The notes under the pieces: model-generated
What the model was told of the DNA's origin: nothing
The model's input: the letters and a program-made list of their open reading frames with translations, nothing else
Databases searched by the model: none
Made by a program: the position numbers and the translations under genes
In this document: in pieces, positions 7,295-15,139 of the stretch
Layout: each line of letters opens with the position of its first letter
Position numbering within the stretch: position 1 is the first letter of the stretch
NCBI GenBank assembly: GCA_024681875.1
Contig: JAILAA010000135.1
Coordinates: forward strand, 1 to 17,975
DNA: 17,975 nt
Origin: Prevotella sp.
Lineage (GTDB): Bacteria > Bacteroidota > Bacteroidia > Bacteroidales > Bacteroidaceae
Reading direction: 5' to 3'

Positions 7295-7325
7295 AGTGTA
7301 TAACCCTATCATCAAAGGTGCATAA
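7295..7325 (-). promoter_or_regulatory. Pair of near-consensus DnaA boxes
   Basis: AGTGTATAA at 7295-7303 and GGTGCATAA at 7317-7325 each differ from TGTGNATAA only in the first base. They share orientation and start 22 bp apart, the same step as the iterons. Confidence 0.45.
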
Positions 7326-7361
7326 TGAAATAACCAAAAAAAAAGCCCGTAAGTTTTAAAC

Positions 7362-7370
7362 TTATTCACA
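7362..7370 (+). promoter_or_regulatory. DnaA box, TTATTCACA
   Basis: It matches the relaxed consensus TTATNCACA fully. It follows a short palindrome AAGTTTTAAACTT (7351-7363) and is the last DnaA-like site before nadA. Confidence 0.6.
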
Positions 7371-7431
7371 CCATATCATCTTATTCATTTCTATTTTTAA
7401 AGAAAAACAAAAAATAAAAAATAATAATACA

Positions 7432-8421
7432 ATGTTGAAAAAAGAATGGATTGAGCAGGGTTTTATTGATGAAGCTGCTACTGAGGACATTGACCTGAAG
7501 GCTGAGATACGCCGGTTGTGCAAAGAGAAGAACGCTATTATCCTGGCACATTACTATACGACTGGCGACATACAGGATGTGGCCGACTTTGTAGGCGACT
7601 CGTTGGCACTGGCACGCAAAGCTGCCGAGACCGATGCCAAGATGATGGTGATGGCCGGCGTACATTTCATGGCTGAGACTTGCAAGCTATTGTCACCTGA
7701 GAAGACAGTGTTATGCCCTGACCTGAACGCCGGCTGCTCTTTGGCTGACAGCTGTAAGGCAGAGGACTTACGTAAATTCAAGGACGAGCATCCTGGACAT
7801 TTGGTTGTGAGCTACGTGAACACTACGGCGGCAGTGAAGGCCTTGACCGACGTTGTTGTTACCAGCGGCAATGCGAAGAAAGTGATTGATCAGCTGCCAG
7901 AGGATGCAAAGATTATCTTCGGACCTGACTATAATCTGGGTAATTACATCAATGGCGTTACAGGACGCGAGATGCTGCTGTGGAACGGCGGCTGTCATGT
8001 GCACGAGAGATTCTCGGTGGAGAAAATCATCGAGTTGAAGAAGGCATATCCAGAGGCTGTAGTGATGGCACACTTAGAGTGTAAGGCTCCTGTGCTGGTC
8101 GTGGCCGATGTGAAGGGTTCAACGGCAGATATGTTGAGATATGCACGGGAAAGTGGTGCCACGCAATTTATCGTGGCCACTGAGGCAGGAATCCTGCACG
8201 AGCTGCAGCGCAGCTGTCCTGACAAGACCTTTATTCCCGTACCGCCGGAAATCAGCGAGAGCGGCCTGGAGTGTTCATGCAACGAGTGTCAGTATATGAA
8301 GATGAACACACTGCTGAAAATCTACAACTGCCTGAAATATGAGTGGCCCAGCGTAGAGATTGACCCAAGTCTTGCCGTCGATGCCGTGAAGCCTATAGAG
8401 AAAATGTTGGAGCTGAGTTAA
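7432..8421 (+). CDS. nadA: Quinolinate synthase NadA
   Basis: NadA condenses iminoaspartate with dihydroxyacetone phosphate to quinolinate in de novo NAD synthesis, using a [4Fe-4S] cluster. The product has 329 residues, normal for the family. Landmarks: AIILAHYYTTGDIQDVADFVGDS near 38, AETCKLLSP with Cys 84, NGGCHVHERF with Cys 188, and the C-terminal CSCNEC (281, 283, 286); Cys 84, 188 and 286 correspond to the cluster ligands. MAHLECK and STADML are also typical of the family. The start ATG 7432 follows an A-rich leader. The partners nadB and nadC are not in the window. The next gene starts 15 nt downstream, suggesting a two-gene transcript. Confidence 0.97.
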   Translation: MLKKEWIEQGFIDEAATEDIDLKAEIRRLCKEKNAIILAHYYTTGDIQDVADFVGDSLALARKAAETDAKMMVMAGVHFMAETCKLLSPEKTVLCPDLNAGCSLADSCKAEDLRKFKDEHPGHLVVSYVNTTAAVKALTDVVVTSGNAKKVIDQLPEDAKIIFGPDYNLGNYINGVTGREMLLWNGGCHVHERFSVEKIIELKKAYPEAVVMAHLECKAPVLVVADVKGSTADMLRYARESGATQFIVATEAGILHELQRSCPDKTFIPVPPEISESGLECSCNECQYMKMNTLLKIYNCLKYEWPSVEIDPSLAVDAVKPIEKMLELS

Positions 8422-8436
8422 CGAACAGGCAAGGAT

Positions 8437-9711
8437 ATGCTGAGACTATTCTTTTTACTGTTGGTCAGCGTGTGTGCGGCTGCCGTGAATGGACAGAAGT
8501 CGACAATCTGGACCACCATTGAGAACGACGCCGTTAGTCGCTTTCTAAATGAGGTGACCTACACTGAAAAGAGCGACACAAGTCGCGTGGCTGATTTTTT
8601 GACGCTGTCATCGCAGCGCCTTGACTTGCCACAACCTACGATGGTCGATGTTCCTGAATTGTTTCTGAAATATGTGAATCAGGGCAATGTCAGCGTACAT
8701 TATTGCTATGACCGATTCTTCAACACCTCAGCTATCGACACCGTCTTTGTAGAGAAAGACGCGCAGAGCACACCTGTTTATGACGTACAGCCTGGTGTAA
8801 CTTGTTTCTATCGCTATTATTTCAATTCCATGATTATTGGATGGGGAGAGATAGAGGCCACACCACAGCTGCGTATGATTTATGTGCCTTCGATAGGCAA
8901 TGTACGCGATATAGGCGGTTGGCCTGTTGCTGATGGGCGCACGGTGAAATATGGCAAGCTGATTCGAGGTTCCGAGCTGAATGGTATACATATAGCTGAA
9001 GATACTGACATCAGGCATTTGTTGCATATAGGCGTGAGTGCTGAGATAGACCTGCGGGGTAACTACGAGGATGGTTCTGGTATGTCGGTCTTCGGTTTTA
9101 AAAGCCTGACAGAGACAGCCGACGGCGATGTCCCTACGTTCTTGTATGTCAACGATAGTGGCCAGCTATTAAAACAGATGACAAAATATGAATATTTGCA
9201 GCGTTGGCGGCAGGAATTTGAGTTTATCGTAGCCAATCTGCGTGTGGGGCGCACTGTGTATTATCACTGTCGCTGGGGTGCTGACCGTACAGGCTATCTC
9301 TCGTTGCTGTTGGAAGGCCTTCTCGGAGTGGACTATGACCATTTGATTAAGGATTATGAGCTGACATCATTCCGTAAGAACTCATTGAAGACAAAGGATA
9401 TGATTGATCCTATCATTTCCTTTATTGTTGAGACCCAGAGCGGTAATACTTTGCAGCAGAAGTTCCGTCATTTCTGGACGGATAGGGTAGGGGTGAGCGA
9501 TGATGATGTGGACTATTTCATCGATGAGATGCTGGAAGGCGAGAAGAACGAAGACCCTTACGAAACGGCTGTCACTACTGTTGTATCATCAGTGCCCGCA
9601 TCCGTGTATTATGATTTGTCAGGTCGACGCATCCATGGTGCCCGTCGAGGCTTTTTCTTAGTTCGGCAGAGTGATGGCTGCACAAGAAAAGTCGTTAAGA
9701 CTAACGAATAA
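8437..9711 (+). CDS. Secreted protein-tyrosine phosphatase-like protein
   Basis: A 424-residue protein with a Sec signal peptide (MLRLFFLLLVSVCAAAVNGQ). The phosphatase domain spans about 150-350: the entry motif VPSIGNVRDIGGWPVADGR with KYGKLIRGSEL, then IDLRG, and the catalytic loop HCRWGADRTGY giving C-X5-R with nucleophile Cys 278 and Arg 284. This matches the Y_phosphatase3 type of tyrosine or lipid phosphatase. The N-terminal 140 residues look like an extracellular beta domain. The end carries a short tail (YYDLSGRR to RKVVKTNE) like the last strands of a T9SS sorting domain. It probably dephosphorylates substrates outside the cytoplasm; these are unknown. It lies 15 nt after nadA, with no obvious functional link, and overlaps the convergent CotH-like gene by 11 bp. 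Confidence 0.9.
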   Translation: MLRLFFLLLVSVCAAAVNGQKSTIWTTIENDAVSRFLNEVTYTEKSDTSRVADFLTLSSQRLDLPQPTMVDVPELFLKYVNQGNVSVHYCYDRFFNTSAIDTVFVEKDAQSTPVYDVQPGVTCFYRYYFNSMIIGWGEIEATPQLRMIYVPSIGNVRDIGGWPVADGRTVKYGKLIRGSELNGIHIAEDTDIRHLLHIGVSAEIDLRGNYEDGSGMSVFGFKSLTETADGDVPTFLYVNDSGQLLKQMTKYEYLQRWRQEFEFIVANLRVGRTVYYHCRWGADRTGYLSLLLEGLLGVDYDHLIKDYELTSFRKNSLKTKDMIDPIISFIVETQSGNTLQQKFRHFWTDRVGVSDDDVDYFIDEMLEGEKNEDPYETAVTTVVSSVPASVYYDLSGRRIHGARRGFFLVRQSDGCTRKVVKTNE

Positions 9712-11347
9712 TCACTTTCCTGCCATTGCGGATGTAGATGCCGGGCTTGGGCGGACATGTGTCGTCTACACGTCGGCCATCGATTGTATAAAGGCCTTCA
9801 GCAGGCTTTCTCGGTGCAACAGAGGTGTCGTTTATGCCTTGAATCCATTCATACCATTTGTGTACCGGGAAATAGGCTTGGTCTAAAAGATTCAGATGGA
9901 TGAGAATCCACTTTTTGATGTAGTCAATCTCCTTGTCGAAATTGATGGTGGAACCGCGCACGTCGCTGTCACCGCTCCATCGTGCGGCCTCGCGTGCGGC
10001 AGCACCGCTGTTCTTCACCATTTCATAGTAGGCCACATAGCGGCTGATGAGGCTGTCGGTGCTGAACAGCGACTGCCGCAACTCCTTATAACGATTGTTC
10101 AACGTGTCGTTAAAGTGGCATATATTATGTTCATTCAGGCGGTTGGTTAAGCCAATGCCCAAGTCTACCAAAAGGTTAGGTATGCTGATGCTGCCCGCCC
10201 ATTCCTGTCCAATGGTGCAGTCTAAATCCCATGGCACAGGTGTCAGTTTCTTGTCTTTCGTCTTGTCGTAGACTGCCCAGAATGTGTTTTTTCCTCTGTT
10301 GTCAAGTGCACCGAGTACGGTGACAAAGATGCAGTAGTCGGCCAATACAGGCAGGTCGAAATACTCTTCGACATGTTCTTCAAATTCTTTGTCAGTGCTG
10401 AAGGTGACGAAGTTAAAGGCATTGTAGAGTGTGCTCCAATCGGTAGTGTCGTTGTCCTGCAGATCAGGGTATTTTGCTTCAATCTTTTCCCACATCACCG
10501 AGGTATTGTCGTATGGTGCCACAGTGTCGTTCATGTTTCCGTAGCCATAATCCTTTACCTTATAAAGACAACCGCGCACCTCTCCGTCTTTGACCTGCTT
10601 CAGTCTCATTTGTTTTCGGTCAATATTTTCAGAGAGGTGGTAGATGCCGCGATAATCCTCGTTGAGGAAAAGTTCCACAACCTTTCCTTCGATGCTGTTG
10701 CGTGCAGCAGGTTCTTTGTCGATATAATAGGGTGGATGCGCCAAGTCTCTCCAGATGTCCCAAGCTATGCGGTTGCGTAAGCGGAAGACATCAGCTTGTC
10801 CGGCGTCAAGAATCCAGCTGTCGTCGTTCCTCATTCCAAACAACGACATATTCTTTTTCAGTTTAACGTGGTAGTTCCGCTTATGCTTGTTTGCGGCGTT
10901 GGTAGAGCCGCCACGCCATTTCAAGGAAGCCGGCAGTGTGTCAGGTGCCGTGGCATCGGGGAGAAGCAGGAGCACTTTGCCCTCGGCATAGTTATAGCCG
11001 AATTCTCCCATGAGCTGTACAATGGGCAGAAAGGTGAACCTTAAAGTGGCAAAACGCGAAGTGCTTGTTTTGCCATTCAGCACTATCTGAAAGCTATTAT
11101 TATTCGACAGATACGGAAATGTGTAGCTGTCGCCTTTGTTCAATATGGTACCATTGATGAGACATTGCTGATATGTGCCGTCGAAGTCTATGGTCATTGT
11201 TGCGTCCGTGCCAAAGAATTGTTCCGGCACAGTGACATAGAAAGTGCTGGTTGCCTCAATCCATAAAGCCTGATGGCCGTTGATACGAAGCTGTGCTGTG
11301 GCACTTTCACCAATGACAAGTAGAAGAAATAGAAGCCATTTTCTCAT
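9701..11347 (-). CDS. CotH-family (kinase-like fold) secreted protein
   Basis: A 548-residue protein with a signal peptide (MRKWLLFLLLVIGESATAQ). A beta-rich region covers 20-130, followed by the CotH domain: LKWRGGSTN (about 142-150) with HVKLKK, LRNRIAWDIWRDL, VELFLNEDYRGIYHLSENID (about 224-243), and PVPWDLDCTIGQEW (about 370-383), whose Asp residues correspond to the metal-binding DFG-like site. CotH proteins of spore coats have protein kinase activity; in Bacteroidota they are found on surface proteins of unknown role. The last 33 residues (GLYTIDGRR to GRKVIIR) form a short sorting-type tail. The gene has its own promoter and converges on the phosphatase gene; the two stop regions overlap at 9701-9711. 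Confidence 0.88.
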   Translation of the reverse strand: MRKWLLFLLLVIGESATAQLRINGHQALWIEATSTFYVTVPEQFFGTDATMTIDFDGTYQQCLINGTILNKGDSYTFPYLSNNNSFQIVLNGKTSTSRFATLRFTFLPIVQLMGEFGYNYAEGKVLLLLPDATAPDTLPASLKWRGGSTNAANKHKRNYHVKLKKNMSLFGMRNDDSWILDAGQADVFRLRNRIAWDIWRDLAHPPYYIDKEPAARNSIEGKVVELFLNEDYRGIYHLSENIDRKQMRLKQVKDGEVRGCLYKVKDYGYGNMNDTVAPYDNTSVMWEKIEAKYPDLQDNDTTDWSTLYNAFNFVTFSTDKEFEEHVEEYFDLPVLADYCIFVTVLGALDNRGKNTFWAVYDKTKDKKLTPVPWDLDCTIGQEWAGSISIPNLLVDLGIGLTNRLNEHNICHFNDTLNNRYKELRQSLFSTDSLISRYVAYYEMVKNSGAAAREAARWSGDSDVRGSTINFDKEIDYIKKWILIHLNLLDQAYFPVHKWYEWIQGINDTSVAPRKPAEGLYTIDGRRVDDTCPPKPGIYIRNGRKVIIR

Positions 11348-11366
11348 TGGTTTTTCTTTCTTTCTG

Positions 11367-11398
11367 CAAAAATACGTTTTTTTCTTTTTTTGAACAAG
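11367..11398 (-). promoter_or_regulatory. Promoter of the CotH-like gene
   Basis: On the minus strand the -7 element TATTTTTG (11374 to 11367) is preceded by CTTG (11398 to 11395) after 20 nt. This fits the Bacteroidota consensus with one mismatch in the -33 box. The start codon at 11347 would have a leader of about 14 nt. Confidence 0.55.
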
Positions 11399-11416
11399 TT
11401 TTTATCAGAAAATTAT

Positions 11417-11424
11417 TATTTTTG
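11417..11424 (+). promoter_or_regulatory. -7 element of the glycosyltransferase promoter
   Basis: TATTTTTG fits TAnnTTTG and ends 7 nt before ATG 11432, so the transcript would be nearly leaderless. The only TTTG upstream (11389-11392) is 24 nt away, longer than usual. This element and the CotH promoter form a compact divergent promoter region. Confidence 0.45.
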
Positions 11425-11431
11425 CAAACGC

Positions 11432-12355
11432 ATGAATAAAGTTTTGCTTTCTGTCGTTATACCTGTCTATCGTTCCGAGGCATTTATTGCCGCGTGCATA
11501 GAGAGTGTGCTTGTGCAGTCATTCAGCAATTTTGAACTGATTGTCGTTGACGATGGCAGCGATGACGCCAGCGGAAGCATCTGCGATGCTATTGCCCGTC
11601 GCGATGACAGAATCACCGTTATTCACCAGACCAACAGTGGTCGTTCAGCGGCCCGTGCCCGTGGCGTAGCTGCGGCGCAGGGTGAGTGGGTAACGTTTGT
11701 TGACTCCGACGACCGCCTGCCTTCCGAGGCTCTGGCTCTTCTTTATGCCGCGGCTACCGATGAAACGGACATTGTGATGGGTAACGGCTACACCCTGCAC
11801 CTTGATCCTTGCCCACGAAGAATTGAGATAGAAGAATTCCGCCATCTGGCTGTGCGGTCTGAAGGCACTATCGGTGTGCCTTGGGGCAGTCTTTACCGGC
11901 GTACGTTGCTCTCAGAGTGGCTTTTTGATATTCCCCGTCACATCATCAATGGCGAGGACTATCTTTTCTGGCTTCGCTTGGTTTTCGCCACCGAGAAACC
12001 AGTGCATATTGTTCCTGAAAGCGTTTACGACAAGGGAGATGAGCACACATGCAATTCTTTTGTTTGGACGGCCGATTACAGTCAGGAACTGGATGGGTTG
12101 CGCAGGCTGTCAATTCCGGCTTCTCGACATTCTGACTTTCTCGACGACATGCTCAGCGACCGTCTGACAAACATGTTCAGTGTTGCCGTGTGTACACCGC
12201 GTCGCGAATGGCAACATAGTGCTTTCTATCGCGACATACGCGCCGACATAAAACGTCTTGGTCGTTCTCTTCCGTTGAAAAAGCGTTTGTTTTTTCTGCT
12301 ACCATGTCGCAGCCTGCGACGTATGTATTCCTGGTTGGGAGAACGTCTTCACTAA
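11432..12355 (+). CDS. Family 2 glycosyltransferase
   Basis: A 307-residue cytoplasmic GT-A enzyme. Landmarks: LLSVVIPVYRSEAFIAACIES at the N-terminus, LIVVDDGSDDAS with Asp 40 and 41 for nucleotide binding, NSGRSAARARG, FVDSDDRL with the metal-binding DxD at 91-94, and INGEDYLFWLRL, a likely catalytic ED motif. The sugar donor and acceptor cannot be told from sequence. It resembles enzymes of polysaccharide or lipid-linked glycan assembly but stands alone here. The start ATG 11432 is chosen over the TTG-initiated extension to 11390 because the family begins at LLSVVIPVY and the -7 element lies in between. It overlaps the end of porZ by four bases, the two stop codons sharing CTAA at 12352-12355. 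Confidence 0.93.
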   Translation: MNKVLLSVVIPVYRSEAFIAACIESVLVQSFSNFELIVVDDGSDDASGSICDAIARRDDRITVIHQTNSGRSAARARGVAAAQGEWVTFVDSDDRLPSEALALLYAAATDETDIVMGNGYTLHLDPCPRRIEIEEFRHLAVRSEGTIGVPWGSLYRRTLLSEWLFDIPRHIINGEDYLFWLRLVFATEKPVHIVPESVYDKGDEHTCNSFVWTADYSQELDGLRRLSIPASRHSDFLDDMLSDRLTNMFSVAVCTPRREWQHSAFYRDIRADIKRLGRSLPLKKRLFFLLPCRSLRRMYSWLGERLH

Positions 12356-14451
12356 TTGATAATAGCTATTTTGCATACCGTTCCTTTCTTTCCTTCGCTC
12401 GTGGCAGCTGCCACCATATAGATGCCACTGGCCACGCGACGACCGCTACGGTCGCGACCGTCCCAAGTGAACGTGCCGCCATTGCTGCGACCTTGCGCTA
12501 CAAGCTGGCCACTGGCAGAGAGAATTTTCACGTCAGCATTCATCGACAAACCCACAACGGTGATGAGTCCGTCGTATCCTGACGTCACAGGATTCGGGAA
12601 AGCATATACATTGTCCTTTACCATCTCGATAGAGGCTTCAGTGGCGTCGCTCATATAGGAGCAGAGGCCTTGGTCGGTGCCAAAGAATACTTCGCCAGTC
12701 GAGTTGTTGATAGCAATTGATTCGATATTGTTGGACAGCAGCGGACTGTTATCAGTGATAAAGTGCTGGATTTGCTCCATATTGTCGTTGCTGATGAGAT
12801 ATACGCCTGAGCCGCGTGTTCCAAACCACTTGCGGTTACCTCCGTCTACGGCGATGGCTGTGATGTCAATACCAGCCAGAAGATAATCCGCATAGTCCGT
12901 GCCGTCGTTACGGGGCACTTTTACCTGTGTAGCGTAGTCAATGGGCAAATTCACACGGTCGGCTTCAATGAGATAGGGACCCTCGGCCGTGCCAATCCAG
13001 ATGTTTCCTTCAAGATCTTCAGCCAGACAGTGGGGATAGTACATCTCGGTGGCCGTCGAGCCGTCTTGGTTGACAAGACGCGTCATGTAGGTGTTAATCT
13101 TGTCGGCTTTACTGTCATAGCAGTAAAAAGAAGAGATTTCATAGTGGTTGTTTACCATCCAGAGCAAGCCGCGACTGTCAATCGTTAGCTGTTGCAGTTG
13201 TGAAAGGGTTTTTGTGCCGTTCATCAACAGACTTTGCGGATGGGAACGCCATTCACCTTCCTTGGTCAGCTCAAGGATAGAGTTGCCAGAGGTCAGGCTT
13301 TGCACCATCCAAAGGTTTCCTTCTTTATCGAAGGCGATGCCCTCGACAAGGACGTAGCGGTTGCTTGTGGTAGCAGACTGCAGGATGCTGTTATCCTTAT
13401 TATAGTATGCTTTTAACTCTCCGTCATAGTATTCGAAGAGTCCTGGTCTTCCGGCTGCAAAGACATGGCGGCTGTCCAGCGGGTCTACGTCGATGGTCAG
13501 CATATCCACGAAGTTCCAAAGTGGGATTTTATCCGGATTCTGCTCAACTTCGAACTTTCCCTTAACGTCATCATCATAAATGGTCCATCCTGTCTCAGCA
13601 TTGTATACCTGCGGTGCGCCTGGAACATTACGTTCGCTTGATCCGATCTTATAGCCTCCGCCCACAGTGTATAGAGTGCCGTTTTTATGACGCATGAATG
13701 CGAAGTTGTTGTACTTGGGGCCGTCGGGGTGAAGACTGCTGACGAGGCTTTGGTACTCATTCCAGTCGGTGTCATCATTGGCGAAAAGTGTAGTGGGCAG
13801 GTCGGTGACGACACTCCAGTTGTGTTTGTCTATGAGGTTGGCGGTGAGTGGTGCAGCGTATACGGTGCCATTAAAATCCTTTACGTACAGTTTGCCGTCA
13901 TAGCTGTCTATGTTGCTGACGTTTATATCTAGGATATAGGACTCGGAGATTTCTGCCCGTTCCATATTCACCTTCACCACGCCGAATCCAGTAGCGAGAT
14001 AAGCGTATGAACCACTGAAGAAGATACTGTTCACCGTTTTATCCTGTGTCATGGATTTGGTGTAGAGTGCGCTGATATTGGTTACATTGCCGTTGGAATC
14101 CATCAGGTCAATGTTGGAATTGCCATAGACAATGATGAGTTGCTGCACTTTCTGGTTCCAGGCGATAAGGGTAATGTAATTGTCGCTTAGCTGCTGTATT
14201 TTATCATAAGTGGTAATGCTATGGTCGTTCAGATTGTAACTATAAAGACCATTGGAGGCACGCACGAAGAGTGTGTGTGAGCCAGCCTTGACTATTTGCT
14301 GTGGTTCATAATAGGAAATATAGGCTTTCCAAGTGCCTGTCTGCGCCTGCGCTTGGAAAATGAGAAATTGAGAAATTGAGAGAATGAGAAATGACAGGCA
14401 CCTCATTCTCTTCATCAATTCTTTTCTCATATTATATAATAATGTACTCAT
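12352..14451 (-). CDS. porZ: PorZ-like T9SS attachment-complex protein with sorting domain
   Basis: A protein of up to 699 residues. After the signal peptide (core SFLILSISQFLIFQAQAQ) the mature part begins TGTWKAYISYYEPQQIV. Propeller-type repeats follow, such as NGLYSYN, QQLSDNYITLIAW, IDLMDSNGN, GNLWMVQSL, GLLWMVNNH, GNIWIGTAEG, RKWFGTRGSGVYL and EVFFGTDQGLCSY. The end is a full T9SS domain at about 617-699 with AFPNPV, DVKILSASGQLV and ASGIYMV. This layout fits PorZ, which in Porphyromonas gingivalis works with PorU on the surface and handles anionic LPS for anchoring T9SS cargo; that protein is somewhat longer. A propeller sensor fragment is the alternative, but no kinase follows. Start candidates are 14451, 14430, 14415 and 14406. 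It is last in a cluster with rdgB, 49 nt upstream. Confidence 0.82.
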   Translation of the reverse strand: MSTLLYNMRKELMKRMRCLSFLILSISQFLIFQAQAQTGTWKAYISYYEPQQIVKAGSHTLFVRASNGLYSYNLNDHSITTYDKIQQLSDNYITLIAWNQKVQQLIIVYGNSNIDLMDSNGNVTNISALYTKSMTQDKTVNSIFFSGSYAYLATGFGVVKVNMERAEISESYILDINVSNIDSYDGKLYVKDFNGTVYAAPLTANLIDKHNWSVVTDLPTTLFANDDTDWNEYQSLVSSLHPDGPKYNNFAFMRHKNGTLYTVGGGYKIGSSERNVPGAPQVYNAETGWTIYDDDVKGKFEVEQNPDKIPLWNFVDMLTIDVDPLDSRHVFAAGRPGLFEYYDGELKAYYNKDNSILQSATTSNRYVLVEGIAFDKEGNLWMVQSLTSGNSILELTKEGEWRSHPQSLLMNGTKTLSQLQQLTIDSRGLLWMVNNHYEISSFYCYDSKADKINTYMTRLVNQDGSTATEMYYPHCLAEDLEGNIWIGTAEGPYLIEADRVNLPIDYATQVKVPRNDGTDYADYLLAGIDITAIAVDGGNRKWFGTRGSGVYLISNDNMEQIQHFITDNSPLLSNNIESIAINNSTGEVFFGTDQGLCSYMSDATEASIEMVKDNVYAFPNPVTSGYDGLITVVGLSMNADVKILSASGQLVAQGRSNGGTFTWDGRDRSGRRVASGIYMVAAATSEGKKGTVCKIAIIN
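14357..14392 (+). repeat. Repeat-derived signal-peptide core of porZ
   Basis: Plus-strand words AATGAGA and AATTGAGA alternate across this stretch, which on the minus strand encodes FLILSISQFLIF. The 20-mer at 14373-14392 is a near-perfect reverse complement of parts of the 16-bp tandem repeats at 14466-14513, for instance 14 exact bases with 14480-14493. The two lie on either side of all candidate porZ start codons. Confidence 0.7.
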
Positions 14452-14465
14452 AATGCAAAATGAAT

Positions 14466-14513
14466 TTCTCGTTCTCTCAATTTCTCATTCTCTTAATATC
14501 TCATTCTCTCAAT
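14466..14513 (-). repeat. Three tandem 16-bp repeats between rdgB and porZ
   Basis: Units are 14498-14513, 14482-14497 and 14466-14481; in minus-strand reading ATTGAGAGAATGAGAT, ATTAAGAGAATGAGAA and ATTGAGAGAACGAGAA. Period is exactly 16 with one to three differences. The first unit supplies the last codons (LRE) and the stop of rdgB. Confidence 0.85.
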
Positions 14514-15139
14514 TTCAAGAACTCGCAGAGTTTTTGTGTGGCACGGGCACGGTGGCTGATGCCGTCCTTGACGTCTGCACCCAAATCAGCAAAGGTCTTG
14601 TCATAACCGTCGGGGCGGAAGATGGGATCGTAGCCGAAACCCTCGCTGCCGCTGCGCTCACGGGTAATCTCGCCGTTGACGATGCCTTCGAACAGATGTT
14701 CCTCCTTAATACTGGTACAGCCGCAGGGACACACATCTTTTTTCAGTATTAACGCGAAGACGGTGCGAAATCTTGCGCGACGATTGTTATTTTCTCCTAA
14801 TTCGCGCAGAAGGCGCGCCATGTTGGCCTCGCTATCGTGACTATTCCCGATGGTAGAACCGTCGGGCGCTATGGCTGCATAGCGAGCGCTGTAGACGCCA
14901 GGGGCGCCGTTAAGGGCTTCTACCTCCAGTCCGGTGTCATCGGCAAAGACGCTGCAATGGTAGTGCTGCCACACGTATTCTGCCTTCAGTCGGGCGTTCT
15001 CCTCTAAGGTCGTTCCCGTCTCAGGGATATCAACGTCGCAGCCGATGTCCTTCAGCGACAACACCTCCATCTTGTCACCGAGGATATGGCGCACTTCCTG
15101 TAGCTTATGCTGGTTGTTGGTGGCAAAAACAATTTTCAT
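14501..15139 (-). CDS. rdgB: Non-canonical purine NTP pyrophosphatase RdgB/Ham1
   Basis: A 212-residue cytoplasmic enzyme that hydrolyses dITP, XTP and ITP to monophosphates and keeps deaminated purines out of DNA and RNA. Landmarks: [16 protein letters not shown] at the N-terminus, [38 protein letters not shown] (central family signature), [10 protein letters not shown], and a C-terminal [19 protein letters not shown]. All substrate-binding motifs are present. The start overlaps the stop of the YitT-family gene (ATGA at 15136-15139), indicating translational coupling. The last three residues and the stop come from a 16-bp tandem repeat, so the C-terminus is probably altered from the ancestral one. 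Confidence 0.96.
   Translation of the reverse strand: MKIVFATNNQHKLQEVRHILGDKMEVLSLKDIGCDVDIPETGTTLEENARLKAEYVWQHYHCSVFADDTGLEVEALNGAPGVYSARYAAIAPDGSTIGNSHDSEANMARLLRELGENNNRRARFRTVFALILKKDVCPCGCTSIKEEHLFEGIVNGEITRERSGSEGFGYDPIFRPDGYDKTFADLGADVKDGISHRARATQKLCEFLKLRE

Larger units (their letters stand above)
6949..7370. other. oriC: Proposed chromosomal replication origin (oriC)
   Basis: The whole 6922-7431 stretch is free of convincing genes and very AT-rich. It contains palindromic iterons and AT-rich repeats (6949-7067), resembling an unwinding region, followed by DnaA boxes: exact TGTGGATAA at 7088-7096 and 7241-7249, TTATTCACA at 7362-7370, and one-mismatch sites at 7076, 7178, 7295 and 7317. 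Plus-strand composition changes from C over G on the left to G over C on the right, the direction expected at an origin and opposite to a terminus. Hand counts of sampled 60-base lines gave G 92 and C 120 (seven lines left) and G 275 and C 186 (15 lines right). dnaA is not in this window, which is not unusual for Bacteroidota. A plasmid-type iteron origin is unlikely because housekeeping genes flank it. Confidence 0.8.

Noticed and set aside
6969..7369. Short minus-strand open frames within the origin region
   Set aside because: They are Lys/Phe/Ser-rich translations of AT-rich DNA that cover the iterons and DnaA boxes, without family resemblance.
7371..7431. Riboswitch upstream of nadA
   Set aside because: The leader is A-rich and unstructured; I saw no NAD-responsive or other known aptamer pattern.
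11390..11431. TTG-initiated N-terminal extension of the glycosyltransferase
   Set aside because: It would overlap the -7 element and add residues not typical of the family, which starts at the first beta strand.
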